This document shows, one piece after another, positions 26,766-34,363 of a stretch of DNA of 64,000 bases. This stretch comes from Tissierella creatinophila DSM 6911 (GTDB taxonomy: Bacteria; Bacillota; Clostridia; Tissierellales; Tissierellaceae), in the NCBI RefSeq assembly GCF_001940565.1, contig NZ_LTDM01000011.1, positions 159,773-223,772 of the forward strand, in the 5' to 3' direction. The number at the start of each line of letters is the position of its first letter. Within the stretch, counting starts at the first letter, position 1. A program made the position numbers and the translations under genes. The notes beneath the pieces were generated by a model. The model was not told the origin of the DNA and made no database searches. It worked only from the letters and a program-made list of their open reading frames with translations.

Positions 26766-26794
26766 GAATATAAATCTTTCTTTTACTCATACTA
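26766..26794 (+). promoter_or_regulatory. Forespore sigma-G/sigma-F type promoter
   Basis: GAATA at 26766-26770, 17 bases, then CATACTA at 26788-26794, upstream of the spore protein gene. The B. subtilis sigma-G consensus is about GHATR-N18-CATNHTA. The start codon lies 35 bases further on. Confidence 0.75.
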
Positions 26795-26828
26795 AAAGAG
26801 AAGTGAAAAAACTTTAGGAGGAGATTTT

Positions 26829-27020
26829 GTGAAAGAATCTAAAGCAAAAAAAGTACTTCATGGTGATAAAAATCAAAAAGTAACACATAATGGTCAATTA
26901 GTTTGGCTTGAGCATGTAAATGAATCAAGTGGAGAAGCTCTAGTTTCAGTTATGGATACAGGAGAAAAGAAAACAGTTCCTGTAAGTGAATTAGAACATC
27001 AAGGTCAAGGACTTAGATAA
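26829..27020 (+). CDS. sspH: H-type small acid-soluble spore protein
   Basis: A 63-residue, charged protein. The pattern Lys-Lys-Val-Leu ... Val-Thr-His-Asn-Gly-Gln-Leu-Val-Trp-Leu-Glu-His-Val-Asn-Glu ... Lys-Thr-Val-Pro-Val-Ser-Glu-Leu matches the SspH family (Tyr/His-Asn/His-Gly-x-x-x-Trp/Tyr-Ile/Leu-x-His-Val-Asp/Asn). The GTG start at 26829 follows TAGGAGGAG. A sigma-G-type promoter and a strong terminator frame the gene. It marks the organism as a spore former. Confidence 0.85.
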   Translation: MKESKAKKVLHGDKNQKVTHNGQLVWLEHVNESSGEALVSVMDTGEKKTVPVSELEHQGQGLR

Positions 27021-27022
27021 AT

Positions 27023-27050
27023 AAAAAATAGCCTTTAAAGGCTATTTTTT
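27023..27050. terminator. Bidirectional terminator
   Basis: A perfect 28-bp palindrome AAAAAATAGCCTTT and its complement, between the spore protein gene and the converging ABC transporter operon. Confidence 0.9.
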
Positions 27051-27051
27051 A

Positions 27052-27789
27052 TTATAGAACTTTACCTAGAAATTCAATTGTTCTTTCATTTTGAGGATTA
27101 TCAAATATTTCGCTTGGAGTTCCTTGTTCTGCTATAATTCCTTCATCCATAAATAGTATTCTATCACTAACTTCTCTAGCAAATCCCATTTCATGGGTTA
27201 CTATTACTATCGTCATATTAGATTTTGCTAAATCTTTGATAACTTCCAATACTTCTTTTACCATTTCAGGATCTAGTGCACTTGTTGGTTCATCAAATAA
27301 CATTACATCAGGTTTCATGGCAAGTGCTCTTACTATTGCAAGTCTTTGCTTTTGTCCTCCAGATAATCGAGTCGGGTATTCATCCCTCTTGTCAAATAAA
27401 CCTACTCTTTTTAAAAGTTCAAAGGCATCATTTTTCGCATCTTCTTTTGAGACCTTTTTTTCTAGAACTGGAGTAAGTGTTATATTTTCTAAAACGGTTA
27501 GATGTGGGAATACATTAAAAGACTGAAAGACCATACCTATCTTTTGACGATATTTATTTATCTTTATAGATTTATCTGATATATCTACGTCTTCAAAAAA
27601 GACTTTTCCGCTCGTAGGTTTTTCAAGTAAATTTAAACATCTCAGAAATGTACTTTTTCCACTACCAGATGGTCCTATTATGCAGACTACTTCAGCTTCG
27701 TATATGCTTTCATTTATATTTTTAAGCACCTCTAGTTTGCCAAAGGATTTACTTAAATCTTTTACCTCGAAAATTTTTTTACATGTCAT
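27052..27789 (-). CDS. hisZ: Polar amino acid ABC transporter ATPase, probable histidine uptake
   Basis: A 245-residue ABC ATPase of the GlnQ/HisP class. The Walker A is Gly-Pro-Ser-Gly-Ser-Gly-Lys-Ser-Thr near residue 38, the signature Leu-Ser-Gly-Gly-Gln-Lys-Gln-Arg, the Walker B Val-Met-Leu-Phe-Asp-Glu-Pro, and the H-loop Val-Thr-His-Glu-Met. Last gene of a binding protein-permease-ATPase operon under a T-box; its start overlaps the permease end by 11 bases. The symbol follows the histidine assignment suggested by the T-box, which is tentative. Confidence 0.85.
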   Translation of the reverse strand: MTCKKIFEVKDLSKSFGKLEVLKNINESIYEAEVVCIIGPSGSGKSTFLRCLNLLEKPTSGKVFFEDVDISDKSIKINKYRQKIGMVFQSFNVFPHLTVLENITLTPVLEKKVSKEDAKNDAFELLKRVGLFDKRDEYPTRLSGGQKQRLAIVRALAMKPDVMLFDEPTSALDPEMVKEVLEVIKDLAKSNMTIVIVTHEMGFAREVSDRILFMDEGIIAEQGTPSEIFDNPQNERTIEFLGKVL

Positions 27790-28444
27790 TTAGTCTCAAC
27801 CTTCTTTCAAATATATTAAGTCCTTTGCTTAATATCGTAGTAATTATAAGATATATAATTCCTACTATTACAAGAGATGGAACTGCTAAAAAGGTTGCTG
27901 ATTGTACAGTTTTATATGATGTCATAAGCTCTCCCACAAAAAAGACTGAAGCAAGAGATGTCTGTTTTATCATTGTTATATATTCATTTCCTAGTGCTGG
28001 AAGTATGTTTTTTATAGCTTGAGGTAAGATTATCTTTTTCATTGTATTTGCATCACTAAGACCTAAGCTTTTAGCAGCTTCTGTTTGTCCTTTATCAACT
28101 GCTTGTATTCCTGCTCTTATGATTTCAGCTACATATGCACTTGCATTTACTATAAGTGCAATCACAATGCAAACTGTATCACTAAGTTCAAAAGGTGTAA
28201 TCTTAGGTAGAACTAGCCAAAAGAAATAAAGTTGCAATAATATAGGCGTTCCCCTTAGAACACCTATATATAGAGCAGTTATAAAATCAAATATCTTTAT
28301 TTCTGATAATTTCATAATTGCTATTACTGTTCCAATTATTGTAGCTATAAACACTGTGATTGCTGCAAGATATATCGTACCTAGTAAACCATTTATATAA
28401 ACGTAATCATATTTTGTCCATAAATCTATAACTGTCTCTACCAT
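27779..28444 (-). CDS. hisY: Polar amino acid ABC transporter permease, probable histidine uptake
   Basis: A 221-residue permease with about five helices. The Gly-Leu-x-Gly-Thr-Ile-Tyr-Leu-Ala start region and the EAA-like motif [10 protein letters not shown] near residue 138 belong to the His/Glu/Gln/Arg opine family. It likely dimerises and couples to the downstream ATPase. Its start lies 14 bp after the binding-protein gene. Confidence 0.85.
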   Translation of the reverse strand: MVETVIDLWTKYDYVYINGLLGTIYLAAITVFIATIIGTVIAIMKLSEIKIFDFITALYIGVLRGTPILLQLYFFWLVLPKITPFELSDTVCIVIALIVNASAYVAEIIRAGIQAVDKGQTEAAKSLGLSDANTMKKIILPQAIKNILPALGNEYITMIKQTSLASVFFVGELMTSYKTVQSATFLAVPSLVIVGIIYLIITTILSKGLNIFERRLRLNDM

Positions 28445-28457
28445 ACTTTAACACTCC

Positions 28458-29324
28458 CTAAAGTCCTAATTTTTTAGCGTATTGCTCATATTCTTTTCTC
28501 CACTCTTCGTATAATCCTTTATCTACTACTTCATCTATTATTTCATTTATTTTTGCAGTTAACTCTTCTTCGCCCTTTGGAACTCCTATTCTTGTTCCAG
28601 AGGTTTCTGGTTTTTCTTCAAATTTAAAGCCTTCTACTACCATCAGATTACTATTTGGATTGGCATCTATATAAAGTCTAGCTGTAGCAACTTGAGTTGC
28701 ACATACATCTGCTTTATTTTCTTGAACAGATAGAAAACCATCCGTTGTAGCAGATACTCTCTTAAATTCTTTATATTTTGGAATTTGTTCATTTATAAAC
28801 ATTTCTTGAAGTGAACCACTTTGTCCTACTATGACTTTATCAGCTATATCTTCTACTCCTTTTATTTTGTCTTTATCTTCTTTTCTTATAAGTAATCCGT
28901 GACCTTCTTCATCATCTGTAAATTCATATGCTTTAGATAAGTTCATAGCTTCAGCTCTTAACGGAGTATATGCTAGGGCGGAAATTGCCATATCATATTT
29001 TCCTTCTGTTACACTACCAAGTACTGCAGTAAACTCTAGAGGAACTATTTTAAGCTTAACTCCTAGTTTATCGGCAATATACTTTGCAAGCTCTATATCG
29101 CTTCCTACATACTGCTCATCACCTTTTTTACTTGGATCTATAAACTCATTTGGCGCAAAAGATGGTTCAGTTGCAACTTCCATATATCCTCTATTCTGTA
29201 TTTCTTCTAAAAGGTTTTCACCCTTTTTTGTGCTAGCTGGGCTGTCTTTACTACAAGCTGATAATAAATTTATTGATAAAAATAAAACTAATATTATTCC
29301 TATTACCTTTATAATCTTTTTCAC
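28458..29324 (-). CDS. hisX: Amino acid ABC transporter substrate-binding lipoprotein, probable histidine uptake
   Basis: About 288 residues, with a signal peptide and lipobox (Leu-Ser-Ala-Cys near residue 24) and an SBP_bac_3 fold: Ala-Thr-Glu-Pro-Ser-Phe-Ala-Pro-Asn-Glu-Phe, Gly-Ser-Asp-Ile-Glu-Leu-Ala and Tyr-Asp-Met-Ala-Ile-Ser-Ala. The GTG at 29324 is chosen as it stands nine bases after AGGAG; an ATG nine bases earlier abuts that site. First gene of the operon, directly under the T-box. Confidence 0.85.
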   Translation of the reverse strand: MKKIIKVIGIILVLFLSINLLSACSKDSPASTKKGENLLEEIQNRGYMEVATEPSFAPNEFIDPSKKGDEQYVGSDIELAKYIADKLGVKLKIVPLEFTAVLGSVTEGKYDMAISALAYTPLRAEAMNLSKAYEFTDDEEGHGLLIRKEDKDKIKGVEDIADKVIVGQSGSLQEMFINEQIPKYKEFKRVSATTDGFLSVQENKADVCATQVATARLYIDANPNSNLMVVEGFKFEEKPETSGTRIGVPKGEEELTAKINEIIDEVVDKGLYEEWRKEYEQYAKKLGL

Positions 29325-29354
29325 ATTAACCATCTCCTCTTTTTTTATTTAAAC

Positions 29355-29655
29355 TAAAAAATCTCGTCATCTAGCTTAGCTAGAGGACGAGATATTAATC
29401 ACGTGGTTCCACCTCTTTTTAATGATACACTCACGCATATCAAACTCATAAGGTACTATCATACCTTTGCACTATAACGGGTGCGAGAGATCCGAAACTG
29501 GTTACTTTTTTCGCCAATTTGCTCAAAGATGTGTTCAATATATAATAAATATGCAATCTCACCACCTCTTGCACTCTCTTGAAAATATTATTATATTTAC
29601 TATTTCTTATCGTCGCTTTACTATACTACCTTGGTCACTTATTATCTTACCATAG
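29355..29655 (-). ncRNA. T-box riboswitch, specifier aligns as CAC (histidine)
   Basis: Read on the minus strand: a stem I with the canonical AGAGAG bulge and GGUGGUGAGA distal loop (around 29555-29585), the specifier-loop segment GAA-CAC-A at 29530-29536, and the antiterminator T-box AAGAGGTGGAACCACG (29402-29417). It ends in a terminator with ATCTCGTC arms (29361-29368 and 29386-29393) plus T-run. CAC stands exactly the same distance before the conserved UGAG as UGG does in the Trp T-box of this window. Histidine tRNA control of an amino-acid importer fits the known hisXYZ systems. The UGGA of the T-box would prefer a U discriminator, which is not expected for tRNA-His. Confidence 0.85.
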
Positions 29656-29783
29656 TAGTTTTAGATTGTAAAGGTTTATTTTAATTTTTTTAATATTTAT
29701 GCTTATTTTTCTAATATGGGGTATAAGTAATATATAATAGAGACAAATTAGATATTATAATATATTTACAAGGAGGGTTTATT

Positions 29784-30035
29784 ATGGGTATAATTGCTTG
29801 GATTATTTTAGGAGCACTATCAGGATGGTTAGCTAGCAAGATGATGCATACAGATGAATCTATGGGTGCTATTGCAAATATAGTAGTAGGTATAATAGGA
29901 GCTTTAATCGGTGGATTTATAATGAACTTCTTTAATAAAGCAGGAGTAGATGGATTGAATTTATATTCTCTATTTGTAGCATTTTTAGGTTCTATAATTC
30001 TTATAGCTATAGTAAAGGCTGTTACTAGAAGATAA
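29784..30035 (+). CDS. GlsB/YeaQ/YmgE family (transglycosylase-associated) membrane protein
   Basis: An 83-residue protein with three membrane helices. Trp-Ile-Ile-Leu-Gly-Ala-Leu-Ser-Gly-Trp-Leu-Ala-Ser-Lys and Asn-Ile-Val-Val-Gly-Ile-Ile-Gly-Ala-Leu-Ile-Gly-Gly are the family signature. It is generally stress-induced; the exact role is unknown. AAGGAGGG precedes the ATG. A tiny membrane protein gene follows after 20 bp. Confidence 0.9.
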   Translation: MGIIAWIILGALSGWLASKMMHTDESMGAIANIVVGIIGALIGGFIMNFFNKAGVDGLNLYSLFVAFLGSIILIAIVKAVTRR

Positions 30036-30055
30036 AAAGGAAAGAGGTGATAAAT

Positions 30056-30160
30056 ATGTTTGGAAGAAAAAATGGCAAAAATAAAAGAAGTTGGCTTTTA
30101 CTTCTTCTATCCTTTTTAGGAGCAAAAGCTATTATTAAAAAGAATAATTTAGATAAATAA
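30056..30160 (+). CDS. 34-residue basic one-helix membrane peptide
   Basis: Not recognised. A strong AAAGAGGTG site lies seven bases before the ATG. The peptide is a basic N-terminus (about 12 residues with Arg and Lys), a short hydrophobic run Trp-Leu-Leu-Leu-Leu-Leu-Ser-Phe-Leu-Gly, and a basic tail. It is probably co-transcribed with the preceding GlsB-family gene, and both share the terminator that follows. The good ribosome site, operon position and hydrophobic profile support it as real. Confidence 0.55.
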   Translation: MFGRKNGKNKRSWLLLLLSFLGAKAIIKKNNLDK

Positions 30161-30163
30161 TAG

Positions 30164-30209
30164 AAGGTCTTGGATTCATTATAAATTTAATGGATTCAAG
30201 ACTTTTTTT
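30164..30209 (+). terminator. Terminator of the GlsB-like operon
   Basis: AAGGTCTTGGATTCATTA pairs (with G-T wobbles) with TAATGGATTCAAGACTTT and runs into seven T residues. Confidence 0.8.
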
Positions 30210-30256
30210 AATATAACTATAAAAAAATTTAACTGCTTAGAACTATATTAATTGTT

Positions 30257-30282
30257 TAACATTTCCATATTTATACCGATAG
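30257..30282 (+). promoter_or_regulatory. Candidate motility sigma factor (sigma-D/FliA-type) promoter
   Basis: TAAC at 30257-30260, 14 bases, then ACCGATAG at 30275-30282, 42 bases before the H-NOX receptor ATG. The same TAAC-N14-ACCGAT layout occurs before the CZB receptor at 11 kb. Confidence 0.5.
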
Positions 30283-30323
30283 TTATAATTCAAGGTATGT
30301 TTATAAATAAGGAGTTGGAAACT

Positions 30324-32126
30324 ATGAAAGGCACTATTGTTTCAGCATGGGTTGAAACTTGCAGAGAACTTTATGGAGAAGATTTGACTAATGAATCACT
30401 TCTTCATAATAGTATTGATAAGGATAGGATTTTTAGACCTTCTGAAGATATTCCGGATAAAGAAGCCATAGGGATACTTGAATATATCGGAAAAAAACTA
30501 GATAAAAGTTCTGATTATATGTGGAGAACTATGGGAAACCATAATGTTATAACTTATACAAAGGTATATCCTGCATTTTTTAGATATAAAAATTTGTATT
30601 CTTTTCTTCAAGCCATGTATGATATTCATGTAGTTGTAACTAAAAGAGTAAAAGGAGCTAAGCCTCCTATCTTAGATATAAAACCTGTAGATAAGTACAC
30701 AGCACATATGACTTATTCTTCCCCTAGAGGAATGTTTTCTTATTTTGAAGGGATGTTAGAGGGAGCGGCTAAATATTTTAAAGAGGATGTTAAGGTAGAA
30801 ACTTTAGAGAGAACAGATGACTTTCTAAAACTTGCAATTACATTTCCAAAAGAAATTTACTATCAAAAAAAGTTCATGATTAACAATGCTTTGTCATTTG
30901 GTTTTATAAATAATATGGAAGGTAAAATAGCACTATCATCACTACTCTTTGTAGGACTACCAAGTGCACTTATATTTAGGTTTGCACCAGAGAGTGCTTC
31001 TATAGTTAGCGTTTTAATTCTTTCTGCTATTATACCATTTATTATTAGTAAAGGATTGTTTAGACCTTTGAAACATATCAATTTATATTTAGATGAACTT
31101 AAAAACAAGGACTTTTCTTTGATTCACAATATGAGTACAAACGACTTTTTTGAAGATATAAATGAGAAGCTTAGAGAAATCAAAGACTCTATAAAGACAG
31201 ATTTTGTAGGTCATAAGGGTACTACTGATGAGTTAAATGTATTTGCTGATAGATTTGCCCAAATATCTAAAAATATGAGTGCGACTTCAAATGATATGTC
31301 TGCTGTAGTTGATCAAGTAGCAGAAGGTGCTACTAGTCAGGCCTTTGAAACAGAAGAGATAGCTATTTCTTTAAATAATTCCATTACTTCTTTAAATGGA
31401 GTAGTTGAAAGGGAAAACAAAGGTAAGATAGAATTAGAATTATCTGTAGAGACGATAAGTAAAGGTTTTAAAGATTTGAAATCTACTTCTAATAGTTTAA
31501 ACAGGGTGTTAGAGCAATTTTCTGGGGTTAGGACAAAGGGAAATGATTTACAAAATAGAGCTAAGGAAGTTCGAAGTATAGTAGATACGGTTGAAAAAAT
31601 AGCAGAACAGACCAATCTATTAGCCTTAAATGCCAGTATTGAAGCAGCTCGCGCCGGAGAGCATGGAAGAGGTTTTGATGTGGTAGCTTCTGAAATAAGA
31701 ACACTTGCCGAGGGTTCTAAAGATGCGGTTAAAACCATCAATACTAATTTAGAATCATTTATTTTAAATATAGATACACTTGTACTAGATATCTCAGATC
31801 AATATAACGTACTTGAAAATGAAAATATTAAGCTAAATTCTATAACTGATGAAAATATGGTATCTATAAATTCTATAGAAAAGGTAAATCTTCTTATAGC
31901 AAACTTAATAAACGAACTCAATATTGAGGCAAATAATATGAATTCTATTTCTCAAAATATAGAATCACTAGCTGCAATTGCAGAAGAAAATTCAGCCGCT
32001 TCACAAGAAGCATCAGCCAATATACAGATCTATAGTGAAGAGATTAAAAAGATGACTCGAAATATAGACGAATTTAAAAAAGTAAGTATGGAGTTTAGCC
32101 AAGACCTAGAAGTATATATACTGTAA
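30324..32126 (+). CDS. H-NOX (heme-binding gas sensor) chemoreceptor
   Basis: A 600-residue receptor. Residues 1-180 are an H-NOX domain with the proximal heme ligand His102, the heme-propionate motif Tyr131-x-Ser133-x-Arg135 and Pro115. Two membrane helices follow at about 207-255, then a signalling hairpin with tip [13 protein letters not shown]. The layout and even the numbering match the Thermoanaerobacter tengcongensis Tar4-type H-NOX receptor. The distal pocket trio Trp9, Asn74 and Tyr140 that lets that protein bind O2 is present here. So an oxygen (or NO) taxis receptor is expected. The ATG at 30324 is used because AAGGAG lies upstream and the H-NOX fold starts at Met-Lys-Gly-Thr. Confidence 0.93.
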   Translation: MKGTIVSAWVETCRELYGEDLTNESLLHNSIDKDRIFRPSEDIPDKEAIGILEYIGKKLDKSSDYMWRTMGNHNVITYTKVYPAFFRYKNLYSFLQAMYDIHVVVTKRVKGAKPPILDIKPVDKYTAHMTYSSPRGMFSYFEGMLEGAAKYFKEDVKVETLERTDDFLKLAITFPKEIYYQKKFMINNALSFGFINNMEGKIALSSLLFVGLPSALIFRFAPESASIVSVLILSAIIPFIISKGLFRPLKHINLYLDELKNKDFSLIHNMSTNDFFEDINEKLREIKDSIKTDFVGHKGTTDELNVFADRFAQISKNMSATSNDMSAVVDQVAEGATSQAFETEEIAISLNNSITSLNGVVERENKGKIELELSVETISKGFKDLKSTSNSLNRVLEQFSGVRTKGNDLQNRAKEVRSIVDTVEKIAEQTNLLALNASIEAARAGEHGRGFDVVASEIRTLAEGSKDAVKTINTNLESFILNIDTLVLDISDQYNVLENENIKLNSITDENMVSINSIEKVNLLIANLINELNIEANNMNSISQNIESLAAIAEENSAASQEASANIQIYSEEIKKMTRNIDEFKKVSMEFSQDLEVYIL

Positions 32127-32132
32127 ACAAAT

Positions 32133-32168
32133 AAAAACCTTAAAACCTTTAAAGATTTTAAGGTTTTT
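32133..32168 (+). terminator. Terminator after the H-NOX receptor gene
   Basis: AAAAACCTTAAAA (32133-32145) pairs exactly with 32156-32168 and ends in five T residues. Confidence 0.85.
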
Positions 32169-32195
32169 ATGTTTTTTAAAAATATGGAGCTCTAT

Positions 32196-32735
32196 TTATG
32201 CTTCTTTTAATTTTGTAGTTGTAATTTTACCATTTACTTTGTTTAAAGTCTTTATTTTTAAAGTAGGGCTTTCTACATCAAAATCTTTTATTATTTCTTC
32301 TAAGATTTTTATCTCTTTTCTGTTTATAACGACTTCTACTTGATGTCTTTCGGTCTCATTATTTCCACCAACTAGAAAATTGTTGACTGTGTATCCAGTT
32401 TCTCTAATCCTTTGAGCTATCTCATTTGCTTTTATACCATCATTTAAAAATAAATCCACTTCGCATATTCCAAGTGCTAGTTTGTTTTCAATCTTACCAC
32501 CTAGATACACTCCCATTGACTTACCAAGTCCAAATGCTATTGTATAAGCCATTCCATCTGAACTAGTTACTTTACTTACTATTGTGGCAAAAATAACTGC
32601 ATCTATAAACACTAAAGTATAAACTGGATTCATAATATTCTTTGACATAAATATTGTCTTTAATGTTGATAGGATATTTGTAAAAGCTGTTATTAAAAAC
32701 ATCACAAGAAGTCCTATTATCATGCTATTTTCCAT
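32196..32735 (-). CDS. UPF0316-type membrane protein with DUF5698 and DUF2179 domains
   Basis: A 179-residue protein. Three hydrophobic helices (about 6-30, 38-60, 63-80) form the DUF5698 part, including Thr-Leu-Lys-Thr-Ile-Phe-Met-Ser-Lys and Phe-Gly-Leu-Gly-Lys-Ser-Met-Gly-Val-Tyr-Leu-Gly. The soluble C-terminal part is DUF2179-like, with Ile-Arg-Glu-Thr-Gly-Tyr-Thr-Val and an Arg-Lys-Glu motif. Function is unknown. A GGAAG site precedes the ATG. The gene has its own excellent promoter and a long leader with a terminator hairpin, so it is probably under attenuation control. Confidence 0.85.
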   Translation of the reverse strand: MENSMIIGLLVMFLITAFTNILSTLKTIFMSKNIMNPVYTLVFIDAVIFATIVSKVTSSDGMAYTIAFGLGKSMGVYLGGKIENKLALGICEVDLFLNDGIKANEIAQRIRETGYTVNNFLVGGNNETERHQVEVVINRKEIKILEEIIKDFDVESPTLKIKTLNKVNGKITTTKLKEA

Positions 32736-32763
32736 TAATTTTATCTTCCTTTCTATTTTTCTC

Positions 32764-32796
32764 TATTAAAAAAACCACCATATACATTATATGGCA
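32764..32796 (-). promoter_or_regulatory. Leader terminator (attenuator) before the UPF0316-type gene
   Basis: On the minus strand ACTGCCATATA, ATG loop, TATATGGTGGT (11 bp with two wobbles) is followed by seven T residues. It sits about 30 bases before the start codon and about 130 bases after the promoter, so it can control entry into the gene. No known riboswitch class is recognised in the leader. Confidence 0.6.
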
Positions 32797-32929
32797 GTTA
32801 GCTATTAATTAGTCCTGTATTTAAATAATTTATGTTAAAATTTTATGATTATAATCTAATTCCTCTAAGACATAAGTGATACACAAAATATTGCATTTTT
32901 TATTTTAAAACTATTAATCTAACTAAATA

Positions 32930-32958
32930 AGTATATACTATAAAAACTCATCTGTCAA
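32930..32958 (-). promoter_or_regulatory. Consensus sigma-A promoter of the UPF0316-type gene
   Basis: TTGACA (32958-32953), exactly 17 bases, then TATACT (32935-32930), read on the minus strand. It implies a leader of about 190 nucleotides before the ATG at 32735. Confidence 0.85.
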
Positions 32959-32984
32959 GCTATTTTTTTAAACAATGAGTTTCA

Positions 32985-33031
32985 TTTTTAAAAGGATACC
33001 CACTATAATAAAGTGGGTATCCTTTTAAAAA
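32985..33031 (-). terminator. Terminator after the universal stress protein gene
   Basis: 20-bp perfect arms (32985-33004 and 33012-33031) around a 7-base loop, ending in T residues on the minus strand. Confidence 0.88.
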
Positions 33032-33047
33032 TATCATATAAATGAAT

Positions 33048-33473
33048 CTATTTAACTATTAATACATTGGTATCAACATGATTTAAAACTTTGTGGGATA
33101 CGCTTCCTAACATAGTCCTTGAAAATGTTCCAAGTCCCCTACTTCCCATAACAACTAGTTCATAGTCTTCTTTTTCTGTCTCTTCTATTATTACTTCTGC
33201 AGGATCTCCTGCTTTAAGCTTTGTATTTACTTCTCCTTTAAAGTCATCAAAATACTTTAATGAATCGTCTAAGATTTCTTGTCCCATTTTTTTTAAATCT
33301 TCAATTGCTTCTGGTGTGTAACGCTCTATCCTTAAATAAGAGTTTTTAACCAAATACTTTACTACATATAATATGTCAATATTTGCATCCAAAGCTGTTG
33401 CCATTCTTTTAGCCTCAAGTAAAGCCTTATTAGCATTGTCAGAACCATCTGTGGTAACTAAAACTTTTTTCAT
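33048..33473 (-). CDS. Universal stress protein (UspA family)
   Basis: A 141-residue single Usp domain. It begins Lys-Lys-Val-Leu-Val-Thr-Thr-Asp-Gly-Ser-Asp-Asn-Ala and ends with the ATP-binding motif Gly-Ser-Arg-Gly-Leu-Gly-x9-Gly-Ser-Val-Ser. It is therefore probably of the nucleotide-binding type. Roles are in general stress tolerance. AGGAGGG precedes the ATG, and the gene is monocistronic. Confidence 0.92.
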   Translation of the reverse strand: MKKVLVTTDGSDNANKALLEAKRMATALDANIDILYVVKYLVKNSYLRIERYTPEAIEDLKKMGQEILDDSLKYFDDFKGEVNTKLKAGDPAEVIIEETEKEDYELVVMGSRGLGTFSRTMLGSVSHKVLNHVDTNVLIVK

Positions 33474-33720
33474 TTTCTATCCCTCCTATTTACTTTTACA
33501 ATAAAATACTTTCTCTCTATATTTATATACCCCCAAAAAAAGGATAAGAACAAATTAATTTATATATTGCTTAATTTTTTTAAATTTTTAAATTTTTTAC
33601 TTCCAGATTAAGTTTTTAATATTAGATTTAAAAAAGTTTCAAATATCTTTGTCTATCTATAATTATTGGGTATATGGTTAGCACTACTATTTACTACTAA
33701 TTTAATAAAGGAGTGATTAA

Positions 33721-34275
33721 ATGGCTAATATAAGTTATAAAGATGTTTTAGACTTTTGGTTTCACCCTGATCATATACCTCTTCACTTTGCTGAAGATAA
33801 AGAATTTGATGAAAAGATTCGCAAGAGATTTTTAGAAACCTGGAAAAAGGGCTCTGAAGGACTTTTAGTCAATTGGAGAGATACAATAAAAGGTAGACTT
33901 GCAGAAATTATCGTGCTAGATCAATTTTCGAGAAATCTTTGGAGAAATGATATAAGAACATATACTCAAGATAAAATGGCTATAGCACTAGCTCAGGAAG
34001 TTATCAGACATCCAGATTATGATAATTTATCCAGTGCTGAGAAAAACTTTATACTTTTACCCTTTATGCACTCTGAATCTTTAGAACTTCACGACTGGGC
34101 AAATAAGTATTATGAAGAACTTGGTGATGAAAAATTAATGTATTTTGAAAAGCTTCATAGAGAAGTTTTAGAAGAGTTCGGCCGATATCCTTATCAAAAT
34201 AAAGATTTGGGTAGAAAATCAACACCCAAAGAGTTAAAAATTCTCAAGGAGAAAAAAGATGGTTTCTATAGCTAA
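33721..34275 (+). CDS. DUF924 family protein
   Basis: A 184-residue soluble helical protein. The Asp-Val-Leu-Asp-Phe-Trp-Phe start, the Ile-Val-Leu-Asp-Gln-Phe-Ser-Arg-Asn-Leu-Trp-Arg motif near residue 64, and the Leu-Pro-Phe-Met-His-Ser-Glu segment near 104 define DUF924, a TPR-like family without known activity. AAGGAGTG precedes the ATG. It stands alone. Confidence 0.88.
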   Translation: MANISYKDVLDFWFHPDHIPLHFAEDKEFDEKIRKRFLETWKKGSEGLLVNWRDTIKGRLAEIIVLDQFSRNLWRNDIRTYTQDKMAIALAQEVIRHPDYDNLSSAEKNFILLPFMHSESLELHDWANKYYEELGDEKLMYFEKLHREVLEEFGRYPYQNKDLGRKSTPKELKILKEKKDGFYS

Positions 34276-34363
34276 ATTATCAATTTTTTAAAGGTGCATC
34301 ATAGGATTTAACTATGATGCACCTTTATCTTCAAACAAATTTACAATTTTAATTCAAATTATA

